From a virus: DNA of 54,166 nt. The translations under genes and the position numbers were made by a program. The notes beneath the pieces are model-generated. The model was not told where the DNA came from. It saw nothing but the letters and a program-made list of their open reading frames with translations, and searched no databases. How positions within the stretch are numbered: position 1 is the first letter of the stretch; the number at the start of each line of letters is the position of its first letter. The stretch covers positions 1-54,166 of IMG/VR virus record IMGVR_UViG_3300033149_001397; one strand, 5' to 3'. Of the stretch, positions 7,518 through 16,563 are shown in pieces.

Positions 7518-7548
7518 TTTGCCGCCCATTATATTCTATTGTTGTTGA

Positions 7549-7571
7549 GGCGGGCGATATGATGTTGTTCA
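7549..7571 (-). repeat. 23-bp inverted-repeat element, copy 2
   Basis: Exact reverse complement of 4392-4414. It begins one or two bases after the start point expected for the promoter at 7580-7608, so it would form the very 5' end of that mRNA. Read on the minus strand it opens GTG AAC AAC ATC, which would encode the same MNNIISPA peptide as copy 1 on the plus strand. Confidence 0.85.
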
Positions 7572-7579
7572 CGGTTGAT

Positions 7580-7608
7580 ATTATATGGTCGCATTTGCCG
7601 AATGTCAA
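7580..7608 (-). promoter_or_regulatory. Perfect consensus sigma-70 promoter inside the late region
   Basis: TTGACA (7608-7603), a 17-base spacer and TATAAT (7585-7580). It partly overlaps the end of the gene at 7610 and lies 60-90 bases before the next start codon at 7517. It would boost or uncouple expression of the last three late genes, including the metallophosphoesterase. Confidence 0.9.
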
Positions 7609-7609
7609 C

Positions 7610-7933
7610 TCACCTGCCAAATATTTTTATACCCGCTTTTGCTGCGGCGACCTTTGCCTTGCGCACAACCCCAAGCTTGCGAGCGTCTGCTATGTCGTCC
7701 ACCAGAGATAGGGCCTCATCAAATGTCTTGCGGGTGTTGGAGGAAATCCTGTCTGCTGCCTCTGTGAGACTTATCGCGCCGTCCATAAAATATTCAATGT
7801 TGGATTTCAACTCACTGAAATCGTTTACCGTGAGTTTATACTGCTTAACAATAGCAGCAGCGCCGGCAACGCACAATACTCCGAGGCCCCACCCCAGCGG
7901 AGAATAAAGCATTTCAATTATCTGGTCAACCAT
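7610..7933 (-). CDS. Small protein with N-terminal membrane segment
   Basis: A 107-residue protein with a hydrophobic segment at residues 9-29 (SPLGWGLGVLCVAGAAAIV) followed by an amphipathic helical region. It lies among four small genes after the tail fibres, three of them with membrane segments. A lysis or membrane-remodelling role is plausible from position only. Confidence 0.6.
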   Translation of the reverse strand: MVDQIIEMLYSPLGWGLGVLCVAGAAAIVKQYKLTVNDFSELKSNIEYFMDGAISLTEAADRISSNTRKTFDEALSLVDDIADARKLGVVRKAKVAAAKAGIKIFGR

Positions 7934-7949
7934 ATTTCTTCACACCCCA

Positions 7950-8225
7950 TTAGATTCTTTTTAGCAACGCTGATTTTACCTCTGCTATCAGTGCGCTAAC
8001 AATGTTTTTTATCACAGATGTCGGCACATCAAAACCGGCCTCCAGCAGCATCCGAGAAATCCACCGGACTGCCTTTGTTTCGATTGCGTTCAGGTCAACA
8101 TTCTCCCTGATTTCTGCGCGCAGTGTTTCACGCGCCTTGTGGATTGCGGCCTTAACCTCGTCGTCAATCTCGTTTTTTGCAATCCACTTTTTTGCCTTGC
8201 GAAAATTCTTCGATACCCAGCTCAT
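7950..8225 (-). CDS. Hypothetical helical protein, 91 aa
   Basis: A basic, probably all-helical protein (MSWVSKNFRKAKKWIAKNE) with an amphipathic C-terminal helix (IVSALIAEVKSALLKRI). No transmembrane segment and no recognised family. It lies in the small-gene cluster between XhlA-like and membrane-segment proteins. Confidence 0.6.
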   Translation of the reverse strand: MSWVSKNFRKAKKWIAKNEIDDEVKAAIHKARETLRAEIRENVDLNAIETKAVRWISRMLLEAGFDVPTSVIKNIVSALIAEVKSALLKRI

Positions 8226-8237
8226 GTAGACACCGCC

Positions 8238-8465
8238 TTAAATTATTTTTTGCAGTATAGCATTTGTTACGAACCCTGCTATCCCGCCCACAAGACCGAA
8301 AATCACAACCAGCAATTTGATTTTGCCGCCCGTCTCTGATACGGCTTCCTCAAGCGTGTTGATGCGTGCGTCATGGCCTCTCAGGTCTGCGCGAAACGCA
8401 TCAATTTCTTTCTTGATGTGCTTGATATTTTCGTCGATGCGGATTAGCAATTCTTTATCGTCCAT
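8238..8465 (-). CDS. XhlA-like hemolysin/holin-associated protein
   Basis: A 75-residue protein with an N-terminal coiled coil (residues 5-45, KELLIRIDENIKHIKKEID) and one C-terminal transmembrane segment (about 50-70, LLVVIFGLVGGIAGFVTNAIL). This coiled-coil plus terminal anchor layout is that of the XhlA family, which works with a holin in phage lysis. It is the best lysis candidate in this cluster. The endolysin itself is encoded far away at 46.0-46.7 kb. Confidence 0.65.
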   Translation of the reverse strand: MDDKELLIRIDENIKHIKKEIDAFRADLRGHDARINTLEEAVSETGGKIKLLVVIFGLVGGIAGFVTNAILQKII

Positions 8466-8470
8466 ATCGT

Positions 8471-8704
8471 TTACGCCCCCGGGATTATATCAGGGCCGTC
8501 GCCGGGGTGGTGATCCCACCCGGTTAGCCGGTCAAAAATTTTTTTGATTATCACAACCACGCGGTGTTTCTGGCGGTCGTTCATTGCGTCTGCGGCCATT
8601 AATGCAACCCATCCAAGCATTGCTATTGCGGCAACCGAAAAAACGCCCACCATGGCTTTGCGGAATGGTTTCCTGGGTGTCGGGTCAAGTACTCGAATAT
8701 CCAT
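8471..8704 (-). CDS. Small single-span membrane protein
   Basis: A 77-residue protein with a basic N-terminus (TPRKPFRKAM) and one hydrophobic segment (VGVFSVAAIAMLGWVALMAA, about residues 19-38). I use the ATG at 8704 because GGTGAT lies six bases upstream. Two in-frame starts lie 6 and 18 bases further up. It could be a holin or a spanin-like partner. No family is recognised. Confidence 0.6.
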   Translation of the reverse strand: MDIRVLDPTPRKPFRKAMVGVFSVAAIAMLGWVALMAADAMNDRQKHRVVVIIKKIFDRLTGWDHHPGDGPDIIPGA

Positions 8705-8740
8705 TATCATCACCACACACATTAATTATTTCACATCAGC

Positions 8741-9055
8741 TCACCTTTTTATACGTTGTATAACCTCGTCCTTGTTCCCGACTCGCCGCTTTAACCTCCG
8801 CGCATACTCCGGGTGTTTCGTCTCCCACGCTTTCCGGGTTGTAACTACGGGGTCGTCTTCACTGACAACACGCACGGATGTTTCAAGTTTTACCCCGGTC
8901 TCTATGATGTAGCTTGCCTTGTCGCCGTCCCCGCGTAGCCCACGGATTATTTTATATTCCACGCCGTCCGGCACATCCGGGCATGGATAGTTGGGCAGTA
9001 TAACCCCGCCATCGTCGTAATCCCTGTATGCTATTCCAACTTTGTAAACTGGCAT
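8741..9055 (-). CDS. Hypothetical protein, 104 aa
   Basis: The ATG at 9055 is preceded by GGGGTGA. A GTG nine bases earlier overlaps the previous stop and is possible. The protein is beta-rich at the N-terminus (MPVYKVGIAYRDYDDGG) and basic at the C-terminus (YARRLKRRVGNKDEV). It follows the tail-fibre genes and precedes the membrane-protein cluster. Function unknown. Confidence 0.6.
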   Translation of the reverse strand: MPVYKVGIAYRDYDDGGVILPNYPCPDVPDGVEYKIIRGLRGDGDKASYIIETGVKLETSVRVVSEDDPVVTTRKAWETKHPEYARRLKRRVGNKDEVIQRIKR

Positions 9056-9060
9056 TGTTG

Positions 9061-9864
9061 TCACCCCGTCAAAAGAGTAAATGTAAGCTGTGATATCTTG
9101 TCTATCCGGTCAAGGATATCTGTCCCGTCCCACGAGTATGAGCGGCGCTTTAATTGCGTGTAGTATGTGCCGGTCGGCTCCGGGATGTACCACATCATCC
9201 CGCCGGCGGATGCTGCGCTACGCACCACCTTGAAATTCTCCAGCAGGGCATTCATGTCCGCGACCGATTCAGCATTGACCACGTATATGCGCCTTGTCGC
9301 AGACCCTAAATCCTCCACGCCGTTATCTGTGAATTGCGTGACGTCCGGCATGGCATAGAATATCCATGAGTATGTGCTGGTAGATCCCTTGGCAATCACA
9401 CCGTTGTATTTGCGGGTGGTGTTGTTGCACGCCACACAGATAAAGTTCTCGAACGTGACATAATCATAGTCGCACGTCTGGCTTCTCAGGTCGTAATCTC
9501 CGCACACATTGGCGGTGTTTGATTTGATTGTCACCGGGGATCCGCTCGTGCCGGTTATCGTGTAGCTGCTGGAGCCCTCACCCTCAAGCCCTTTGTAGTT
9601 GGTTAGCTGGTGGAGTGTGATTGTATATCCCGCTTTGGTGATTGTGCAGTATCCTATTTTGGTTGCTGCCGTACCAGCGCTGTTATCTCCGAGATATATT
9701 TTGTTCAGGTCGATTGATGATGCCGTGTCCAGTGTGACCCGGGCAGAATTGTACACATAGATATTATCAGTGCTGGCGAGAGCCCCGCCCTTGAGCGTTA
9801 CAAGCCCGGCCTCGTCAACGTCTGTGTCTATGTCGAAATCTGGTGCGCTGTATGAGTTTGCCAC
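9061..9864 (-). CDS. Putative tail fibre or receptor-binding accessory protein
   Basis: A 267-residue protein rich in T, S, N, G and Y with beta-type repeats in residues 20-140 (TLKGGALASTDNIYVYNSA, TITKAGYTITLHQLTNYKG). This composition is typical of beta-helical phage fibres and decoration proteins. Four cysteines lie close together (VCGDYDLRSQTC, FICVAC). It is the last gene of the tail block. No catalytic motif is visible. Confidence 0.55.
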   Translation of the reverse strand: MANSYSAPDFDIDTDVDEAGLVTLKGGALASTDNIYVYNSARVTLDTASSIDLNKIYLGDNSAGTAATKIGYCTITKAGYTITLHQLTNYKGLEGEGSSSYTITGTSGSPVTIKSNTANVCGDYDLRSQTCDYDYVTFENFICVACNNTTRKYNGVIAKGSTSTYSWIFYAMPDVTQFTDNGVEDLGSATRRIYVVNAESVADMNALLENFKVVRSAASAGGMMWYIPEPTGTYYTQLKRRSYSWDGTDILDRIDKISQLTFTLLTG

Positions 9865-9870
9865 TGCTAA

Positions 9871-10074
9871 TCAACTCCACGCCGAGATTGCTGTTATTTC
9901 GCCGTCGGTCCACGTGATTGTCCGCGTGTATGTCATGGCTCCGATTGTCCAATCAATCTGTGTGAGTTCGCCGTCAGTCCACGTGTAGGCAAATGAGCCG
10001 TTGTTTTTGCTCGCATCCGTCGGCGGCTTTTCCGCTATGACGCGACGTTTGTTAACTGCCAGACCCTGCGACAT
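9871..10074 (-). CDS. Small protein with TWTDGE repeats
   Basis: A 67-residue protein. The motif T-W-T-D-G-E-(L/I)-T occurs twice about 25 residues apart and is the whole structured part. Short repeats of this kind occur in small proteins of phage tail-fibre clusters. It lies between the 109-residue tail-associated protein and the beta-rich protein. Exact role unknown. Confidence 0.6.
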   Translation of the reverse strand: MSQGLAVNKRRVIAEKPPTDASKNNGSFAYTWTDGELTQIDWTIGAMTYTRTITWTDGEITAISAWS

Positions 10075-10075
10075 A

Positions 10076-10405
10076 TCAGGTCACCTCCACGCCGAACGCG
10101 TTAAATGACAGGTTGCCATTGCCGGCATACGTGTGTATCTCGTCGGTCGCAGACAGCGTTATACCGAGCGTAGCGGCGAACGATTCATTGCCAGGTATTG
10201 ATGTGTCATAATAGATATACTGCTTGTTATCTGTTGCGGCCCCGGCCACTGCAATCAATAGCCGGAACGTGGTATCTGCGCTGCCCCTGTTACAGACAAT
10301 TATTGTGCTGACTACGGTCTCCGTGCTTGCGGGCACAGTGTATAGTGTCTCGTCAGTTGTGGCCGCCGCATCAAGCTGCCCGAGTACTTTTTTTGTCTCT
10401 GCCAT
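10076..10405 (-). CDS. Phage tail-associated beta protein
   Basis: A 109-residue beta-rich protein (ETLYTVPASTETVVSTIIVC, IYYDTSIPGNESFAATLGIT). Its pattern resembles a widespread small phage protein found next to tail fibres, as I recall it. The function is not established. It starts three bases after the large fibre gene ends and is probably a virion component. Confidence 0.65.
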   Translation of the reverse strand: MAETKKVLGQLDAAATTDETLYTVPASTETVVSTIIVCNRGSADTTFRLLIAVAGAATDNKQYIYYDTSIPGNESFAATLGITLSATDEIHTYAGNGNLSFNAFGVEVT

Positions 10406-10408
10406 TTT

Positions 10409-12523
10409 TCACGCCCCCATCATCAACATTATAGTTGAATAGTCTTTTCTCAACAAGTATTGCGGGTGGTCATTATCCTGTAATCCGGCCAGCGCCCCAT
10501 GGTCCTGCGCTGTGTAGCTCTGTGACAGCGGGTTTGTTCGCCAGTCAACATAGTCGTCACTGTCGTTGGTCGTGCGTATCCGGGCCTTTACGGCGTTGCT
10601 GTACGCGCTGCTCGTCTGGTAGATTATTGATGCTATCGGTTTCATCTCTGGCATAGGCAGCCCGGCCAACACAAGGTTGGATATCTCTATTTCCGCGCCG
10701 TCTCGCGCCTGCGAGATTGTGCTGTATTCGGCCTGCCCCTGGATAGCAATTACGTCTCCTGATGTAAGGTTTGTCGCGAACACGTGACATAAAACAAAAT
10801 TGGCATTCCCTACTTCCGTTTGTGTTCCGCTGTCATTCCACGCCAGACGCCCCCCAAGACCGCCATCCCAAACACTATATCCCGCATTGGTTGTCCATCG
10901 CCAGTCAGAGCCGTCGATATACCATATCTCTAACCCGGTTGTTTTGGCGATTGCGTTCAGGTTGATTATCAGGTCCTCGTCGAAGCACACCCCGGAGCCA
11001 ACGGAGAATTGAGCGGACGCGTTATCGTTTCCATTGCCATCGGCCACCACGTCACCAATTGCCAGCCCGCTCGAATAAGCAAGTCCCACAATGTTGTGCA
11101 GGTATTGATGCGTCTTGCCGTCCATTATTGTGCCGTGCCGTTCGTCGTATATCTGTGACAGGTTGTTTGTTGCGTCCCAGTATACGTAGGCAACAAAAAC
11201 TTTGTTAAGTATTATGTCGTCAACCTGGTCTGTTGTCGGATTTTGGATACTCGCAAGGATGCCGCCGTCATAATAGATTGCCCACAGACCCTCATCACCG
11301 ACCACGCCCGTGCCGATAATGGTATAGTTTGAGCCGACAACATCACTCGTGCTTACGATTGTTAGTGTTCCTGTCTGATATATTTCAAAGTCAGAGGCAA
11401 CCGGGTTGATAGTAAATTTTCTTGTGGCATTGTCGAATGATATGGTTGAGTCGTCTTTGTCAACAAATCCATTCGGTTCATTCTGCGCGGTAAGCTGGCC
11501 TTGTAATGCGTTTATCGCGCCTTCAATCGTCTTTGTCTGTGTGAGAAAGCTTGTGAACGTGTCTGACGGCGCACCCTGCCCGCTGAATCCTGTCTGTAAA
11601 ATATGCGCGGCGAATACAGCGCGTGTATCCATTGTGTGCTCTCGGTCGTTTGGAACATATATGGCTATGAGATTGTCGGCCCCGGTCCCCCAGTCGCCGA
11701 GGCTGTTTGTAACCACCGCCCCGGCTGCCGTAATGGTCGCCCGCTTATGCCCGGCAAATGACGACTGCAATCCTGCCGGATACGTGTATTCCCCCGCGGC
11801 AATATCATAGACCATTACGCATGCGCCGACACCGCTCGGGTCGCTCTGTGGTGTGCGGGATAGTGTAACAGTGCTCGCATCATCTGCCGTCAACGTCTCC
11901 TGCACAAATAGTTGATGTGACGGTCGCCCAAGTATAATCGCATATATGTTTCCGACCCCCGACACCTTGTCCTCAAGCGCAACCGCGAACACGCCATCAT
12001 CTGTCAGATAGTCTGCCTTTGCCGCCACGCCAGCAGTGGTATATGTCCTCAGGTAGTCGCCCTGTGTAATCGCTGCTGCATCCCCGTCTACCTTGATATT
12101 GGCAAGCCCTGATGTGCAGATTAACCCGTCGGCGTCAACTGCAATGGCATCGCTAACCCCGTCCGGACTATCCTGATAAACGACCCCGAGCACGTCTATA
12201 TCCCCGAGTGTGGTTGTGGTTGTGAACGCCGAATCTGAGGACGTGTATTTTACTACGACCTCGCCGTTGTTGCGCGCTGCCCCGGACTTGTTTGTGAGCT
12301 TGGATGTTGTTGTGTTTACCGTTGAGTATCCCTCTGTGTTAGGCGACATTGCATGAGCTTGAAGCATGTCGTTAATATACGACTGCAATGCGGACACTTG
12401 CCGCTGCACAGAGGATATGGCCATGCGGATACTCGGGTCAATATCTGTATGCGCCGCCTTCGCCGCCTGAACCTCAACGGCGCGCGGTATTCGCTTTACG
12501 TTTATGGGGTTCTGCTTGCTCAT
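10409..12523 (-). CDS. Tail fibre protein
   Basis: A 704-residue protein. The N-terminus is helical (SIRMAISSVQRQVSALQSYI), probably a trimeric coiled coil. The rest is beta-rich and low in lysine. Near the C-terminus is the motif DHGALAGLQDNDHPQYLLR (residues about 676-694), a signature of phage tail fibres. It overlaps the upstream giant tail gene by four bases. It is a likely receptor-binding protein. No chaperone or autocleavage motif is visible. Confidence 0.8.
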   Translation of the reverse strand: MSKQNPINVKRIPRAVEVQAAKAAHTDIDPSIRMAISSVQRQVSALQSYINDMLQAHAMSPNTEGYSTVNTTTSKLTNKSGAARNNGEVVVKYTSSDSAFTTTTTLGDIDVLGVVYQDSPDGVSDAIAVDADGLICTSGLANIKVDGDAAAITQGDYLRTYTTAGVAAKADYLTDDGVFAVALEDKVSGVGNIYAIILGRPSHQLFVQETLTADDASTVTLSRTPQSDPSGVGACVMVYDIAAGEYTYPAGLQSSFAGHKRATITAAGAVVTNSLGDWGTGADNLIAIYVPNDREHTMDTRAVFAAHILQTGFSGQGAPSDTFTSFLTQTKTIEGAINALQGQLTAQNEPNGFVDKDDSTISFDNATRKFTINPVASDFEIYQTGTLTIVSTSDVVGSNYTIIGTGVVGDEGLWAIYYDGGILASIQNPTTDQVDDIILNKVFVAYVYWDATNNLSQIYDERHGTIMDGKTHQYLHNIVGLAYSSGLAIGDVVADGNGNDNASAQFSVGSGVCFDEDLIINLNAIAKTTGLEIWYIDGSDWRWTTNAGYSVWDGGLGGRLAWNDSGTQTEVGNANFVLCHVFATNLTSGDVIAIQGQAEYSTISQARDGAEIEISNLVLAGLPMPEMKPIASIIYQTSSAYSNAVKARIRTTNDSDDYVDWRTNPLSQSYTAQDHGALAGLQDNDHPQYLLRKDYSTIMLMMGA

Positions 12524-15500
12524 GGGTAATCAGTCCCAGTAAATGTGTCGCCCTCTGGCGTTATGGTTTTGCCCTCGATGAAAAATGTTACCGTCCTTTC
12601 CATCGCGCCATTAATCACCTTGACGGTCTTGAATATCGGAATGCCGGGCAAATATGGACTCACTATTTGACACTGTGACATAAGCCGCTTCATTTCGTCA
12701 AGTACGTGCTGTGCGTCGTCGTCCACTTTTGCCTGTGTGTATAGCGCCTCGTCAGGCTGACCATTCCGCGCAACGTGTACAAGGTATCCATCGTAGCGTT
12801 TAATCAGTCCCCACTCGTCAAAGTTTTCATCGTTTGGATTGTCGTCTTGAAGCTTTGCTTCCCCGTAAATAAATTCAGACTCGTAGCACTGGACCTCGGA
12901 TATCCCAAATTGAGAATCCGTGTTTCCTTTGTGGTCGTATAGCCCGAGGCTGTGAAGATGGATTTTGATATACTGAAACTTGATGCCCTTGTCGTAATTG
13001 GTACCGGCTTTAAACTCTACGTTCTGTCCCGGTGGTATGTGGAATTGGTTTATAAGCCGTGTCCAGTTAAGCCCGTCGCTTGATATCCACACCGAATAGA
13101 TACAGACAGCCCCACGGTCGCCCTCGTTTGCAGCCTGCGAACCACGTGCCAATATGATGGTCTCCACAAAGTATTCTGCCTCAAGGTCAATTGATATTAA
13201 TGGTAAACCATCTTCACCGGCGGCCTCAAGCGCGGCCTGCACGGTGTATGTCCCTTCGCTCCACCTGCCGTATCCACCTGTTGCCTGTGTTGCGGGATTG
13301 CCGTCAACAATTGTCTGGAAGTCAGTACCCGCGTGCCACGCATAGGCCCACAGGTTTGTAACCGTTTTCGCATAGCATAAATTCGGCAACTCTGATAGCG
13401 GAGCACGGCCGTAGCTGCGGACATACGATGCAAGGTCGTAATGTATTGGGTCCTGTGATGCGCTGCTGATAATTATATCATCGTCGGTTATTACGTAGTC
13501 CTCACTACCAGCTGGTTTTTGTGTGTAGTAATCACAGACAATTTTGCCGTCCGGATCCTCGTGCAGAATATAGTTGGGTGCGACGCGCCTGCAAACCTCG
13601 TTTATACAGTCGTATGCCGTTGGGTGTGTGCGCGGACTGAACTCTATTTCGCGGAGGGTCACGCCTGTTTTCTGTATTGTGTAGTATGTACAATTTCCGG
13701 TGATTGTATACCCGGCCTGGCTTGACGGGAATGTCACCGTGCCGTTTTTCTCATCCCATGTTATTCCCAGTAGGTTCCACTCAATACCGCCCGACCAGTA
13801 ATATACAGGTGTGCCATTGCGGTATATGGCGTTATAGTGGTCTCCAGTTCTAATGTTGTTTTTGCTGAATGAATATGTCAGGTTGTCACTCGTTGTTAAT
13901 GTCTCTCCGAGGATGTTGCGGGTGAAACACGTGTCGTCAAGCCCCGCCCCGCCAAGCTCGTTTGCGTGTTTGAGAATACACCAGATAATATCCTCTGCGT
14001 CGTTTGTCCCCGGCACATAGTATGTAAAGTCTGCGGTTACCGTGCCTGTTATTATGTCGTAAAATGTTACTGTGCCTGCGGCGGTGTTGAGCGTGTATGC
14101 TGTGGCCACAGTGCCGTCAACGTAAACTATGGGCTCCGGGGTGGTCGCCCAGTCGTATATCTGTGTTCCACCGGTTTCATAGTGCCACGTCAACCCGCCA
14201 TCATCTGATGTGAGCGTGCCGCCTGTAACGATCTGTTCATCCGGCCTGTGCGTGTATTCGTAGATTGCGCGTGATAAGAACGTGGCGATTATCCCCTTGG
14301 CAGTCACGTTCATTGTGACTACGCCCTCTGTCGCGTCAATAGGCGTTGACACAACAAATACCTGACACTCCGGATACCACAGCATGCTCCCGCTCGTGTC
14401 GAGTATTCCACGCTCAACAAGTATGCGCGTGCCATCCTCAAGCGTTCCGTTATACGTCCCCGGCGCCCCGCTGTTCTCGTTGAATTTCGTTTCTCTCCAC
14501 GGCAGATAGTCTCGGTCTGTTACGGCGAATGTCAATTGATAGGACGCCTCGCCCTTTGAATGCGTGAATGAGACCGCCTCAAACCCAGCATTGCGCCCCA
14601 TGCCATCAAGACTCTGTGAGACAGAATTGTTGTACAGTATAACATCTGCACTTGTTCCGTCCCACCAGATTTTCGGGCTTCGCACGTGCTCGTTCTCTGT
14701 TGATTCTGGTTGAAACATCTGGATTTCATTTTGTGTGCAGCAGACAGTAATGTCGCCACCAAAAGCTAAATCAAGCGGCGGCGAAGATGTGGCCGGGTCA
14801 AACGATACGCTATCGCCACCCCAGCCGAACTCAAGCGTTTCCCCGTTGTAGTATTGTATTTTGCCGCCAGGTGGTGACGGCGCAGCGCCTTTGCCGGACA
14901 GCAGTATAAACGACTCTCCATTTATGGCCCACAATGCCCGGACATAATCGCTGTGCAAATCAGATGTGGCCTCTGTATACCGCACGATCTCTTTGCCGTC
15001 GTCTCTGATTCTCCACAGTCCGAGCGGATTGCCGCCCTCGTCCTCGACTGCCGCATAGTAGAAGTTCCTGCATTTGACGATATCGGTTATCACTGTGTAT
15101 TCTGTGTCGCCCAAGTCCTTTTCATCGTATACTTTTTTTGCAAGCGACGAGCAATAGGTAAGCTCGCTCTCCGGGATGTTCGTGTCTGCGGTTTGTTTCA
15201 GCGGGTCAGGGTCAAGCACAGAGCGTACAGCTATAAGACCGTTGGGATATGGCCGCACCTTGATTGTAACGTTAACTGTGTCTCCTGTGAATGCGCTTAC
15301 ATGGTTGCCCGGAACATCTATATGGCCAAGCCGAAACCAGATCACATCGTCTTGCGGATCTAGCTGCATAACGCACGTCGAGATTCCTTCCCACCCGACA
15401 CGTGTGCCATATCCCATTTTTGTCATCGCCTTAGATGTTTGCACATATAGTGTTGCCCCATTGTTCCGGTCAAACTCTGCAATGACCTCAAAATAGCCTC

Positions 15501-16563
15501 CGTTTTTCATATCGAGATTTCCTGCCCCGCTAATGCTCACATTCGCAAGATCGCAAACGAGCCACCTGAAATCACCCGGTTTAACCTCTGTTGGTGTTTT
15601 TGACATGGTAACAGAGTATTGATAGAATGATAGGTCTGTGTTGTCACGCTCTTCATCAAGGCTGAACTCTGCAATCAATGCCTCATGCCCGTATTCTGGG
15701 TGTAGCGGGCTGAACGCCATTGTCACATGGCCGTTATCCTCGTTGTAATACCACGCCTGTGGTTTGCCATATCCGGTTGAATAGTCTCCCGGAACTGGTC
15801 GCGCTGGCGTCTTTACTTTTTCTTCCAGATTAATGCCTGTCTGTGCAACGCCCCACGACCATAGTATGTCAAGGTTGTTGCTTGTAAGGTCATAGTAACC
15901 AAAAAAGCACGGCTTGCCGGTTGCTGTGCCGAAATCGGCCTGGTTGTAATCATAATAAACCCACAACCGATTATTGCGCACGGCCAGCAGGCACATCCTG
16001 CCCCAGTATTTTGTCTGCTTAACCGTGGTTGTCAGCACCGTGGTCTTCAAAAAGTCGGTTGATGTGTCGAGGAAACAACAGTTGTTTAGCTCGTCGCCGT
16101 ACACATTCATATCAATTTTGAGGATACACGGCGTGTCACTTCCGTCACCCGGCACGCTCACATAAAGATAGTTGCTCTCCTGGTCAAACAGCATGTGGTC
16201 GGGCTGCGATGAATATGTTGTTGGCCACCCGTCAGCGTTATTCCTGTTCGCCTCATAAATCAGCCCGGTATTGTGGTCAATCATTGTGACTACCTTTTCT
16301 GTCACATGAGACACCGCAACGTTATGCAATATGATTGTCCTGTTTCTGGATTTATACACATCCTGTATAATCTGTAGATAGTCTGCTGTGCTGGTTGAGT
16401 ATTTGTATCCTGTTCCGCCGCCCTTTTTAATTTTGGTTATTGTCGGATTGTCTTTGGCAACGTATTTTCCACGCGCTTTGAGAATCTTAAATCGCCACGC
16501 TGTCTGCCGCGCGGTGTCATTTATCTGGCTTATGTTTTCCTGTGTCAGGCTTATGTCACTCAT
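12520..16563 (-). CDS. Large tail-tip protein with discoidin-like domain
   Basis: A 1,347-residue protein, the second-largest tail gene. The first 650 residues are beta-rich with many W and Y. The middle part (about 650-1,080) reads like baseplate/central-tail repeats. Residues about 1,095-1,260 resemble an F5/8 type C (discoidin) sugar-binding domain: SIDLEAEYFVETIILARGS, WISSDGLNWTRLINQ and FQYIKIHLHSLG are its typical strands. It starts with a four-base overlap after the distal tail gene. It probably forms the tail tip and touches cell-surface glycans. Confidence 0.75.
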   Translation of the reverse strand: MSDISLTQENISQINDTARQTAWRFKILKARGKYVAKDNPTITKIKKGGGTGYKYSTSTADYLQIIQDVYKSRNRTIILHNVAVSHVTEKVVTMIDHNTGLIYEANRNNADGWPTTYSSQPDHMLFDQESNYLYVSVPGDGSDTPCILKIDMNVYGDELNNCCFLDTSTDFLKTTVLTTTVKQTKYWGRMCLLAVRNNRLWVYYDYNQADFGTATGKPCFFGYYDLTSNNLDILWSWGVAQTGINLEEKVKTPARPVPGDYSTGYGKPQAWYYNEDNGHVTMAFSPLHPEYGHEALIAEFSLDEERDNTDLSFYQYSVTMSKTPTEVKPGDFRWLVCDLANVSISGAGNLDMKNGGYFEVIAEFDRNNGATLYVQTSKAMTKMGYGTRVGWEGISTCVMQLDPQDDVIWFRLGHIDVPGNHVSAFTGDTVNVTIKVRPYPNGLIAVRSVLDPDPLKQTADTNIPESELTYCSSLAKKVYDEKDLGDTEYTVITDIVKCRNFYYAAVEDEGGNPLGLWRIRDDGKEIVRYTEATSDLHSDYVRALWAINGESFILLSGKGAAPSPPGGKIQYYNGETLEFGWGGDSVSFDPATSSPPLDLAFGGDITVCCTQNEIQMFQPESTENEHVRSPKIWWDGTSADVILYNNSVSQSLDGMGRNAGFEAVSFTHSKGEASYQLTFAVTDRDYLPWRETKFNENSGAPGTYNGTLEDGTRILVERGILDTSGSMLWYPECQVFVVSTPIDATEGVVTMNVTAKGIIATFLSRAIYEYTHRPDEQIVTGGTLTSDDGGLTWHYETGGTQIYDWATTPEPIVYVDGTVATAYTLNTAAGTVTFYDIITGTVTADFTYYVPGTNDAEDIIWCILKHANELGGAGLDDTCFTRNILGETLTTSDNLTYSFSKNNIRTGDHYNAIYRNGTPVYYWSGGIEWNLLGITWDEKNGTVTFPSSQAGYTITGNCTYYTIQKTGVTLREIEFSPRTHPTAYDCINEVCRRVAPNYILHEDPDGKIVCDYYTQKPAGSEDYVITDDDIIISSASQDPIHYDLASYVRSYGRAPLSELPNLCYAKTVTNLWAYAWHAGTDFQTIVDGNPATQATGGYGRWSEGTYTVQAALEAAGEDGLPLISIDLEAEYFVETIILARGSQAANEGDRGAVCIYSVWISSDGLNWTRLINQFHIPPGQNVEFKAGTNYDKGIKFQYIKIHLHSLGLYDHKGNTDSQFGISEVQCYESEFIYGEAKLQDDNPNDENFDEWGLIKRYDGYLVHVARNGQPDEALYTQAKVDDDAQHVLDEMKRLMSQCQIVSPYLPGIPIFKTVKVINGAMERTVTFFIEGKTITPEGDTFTGTDYP

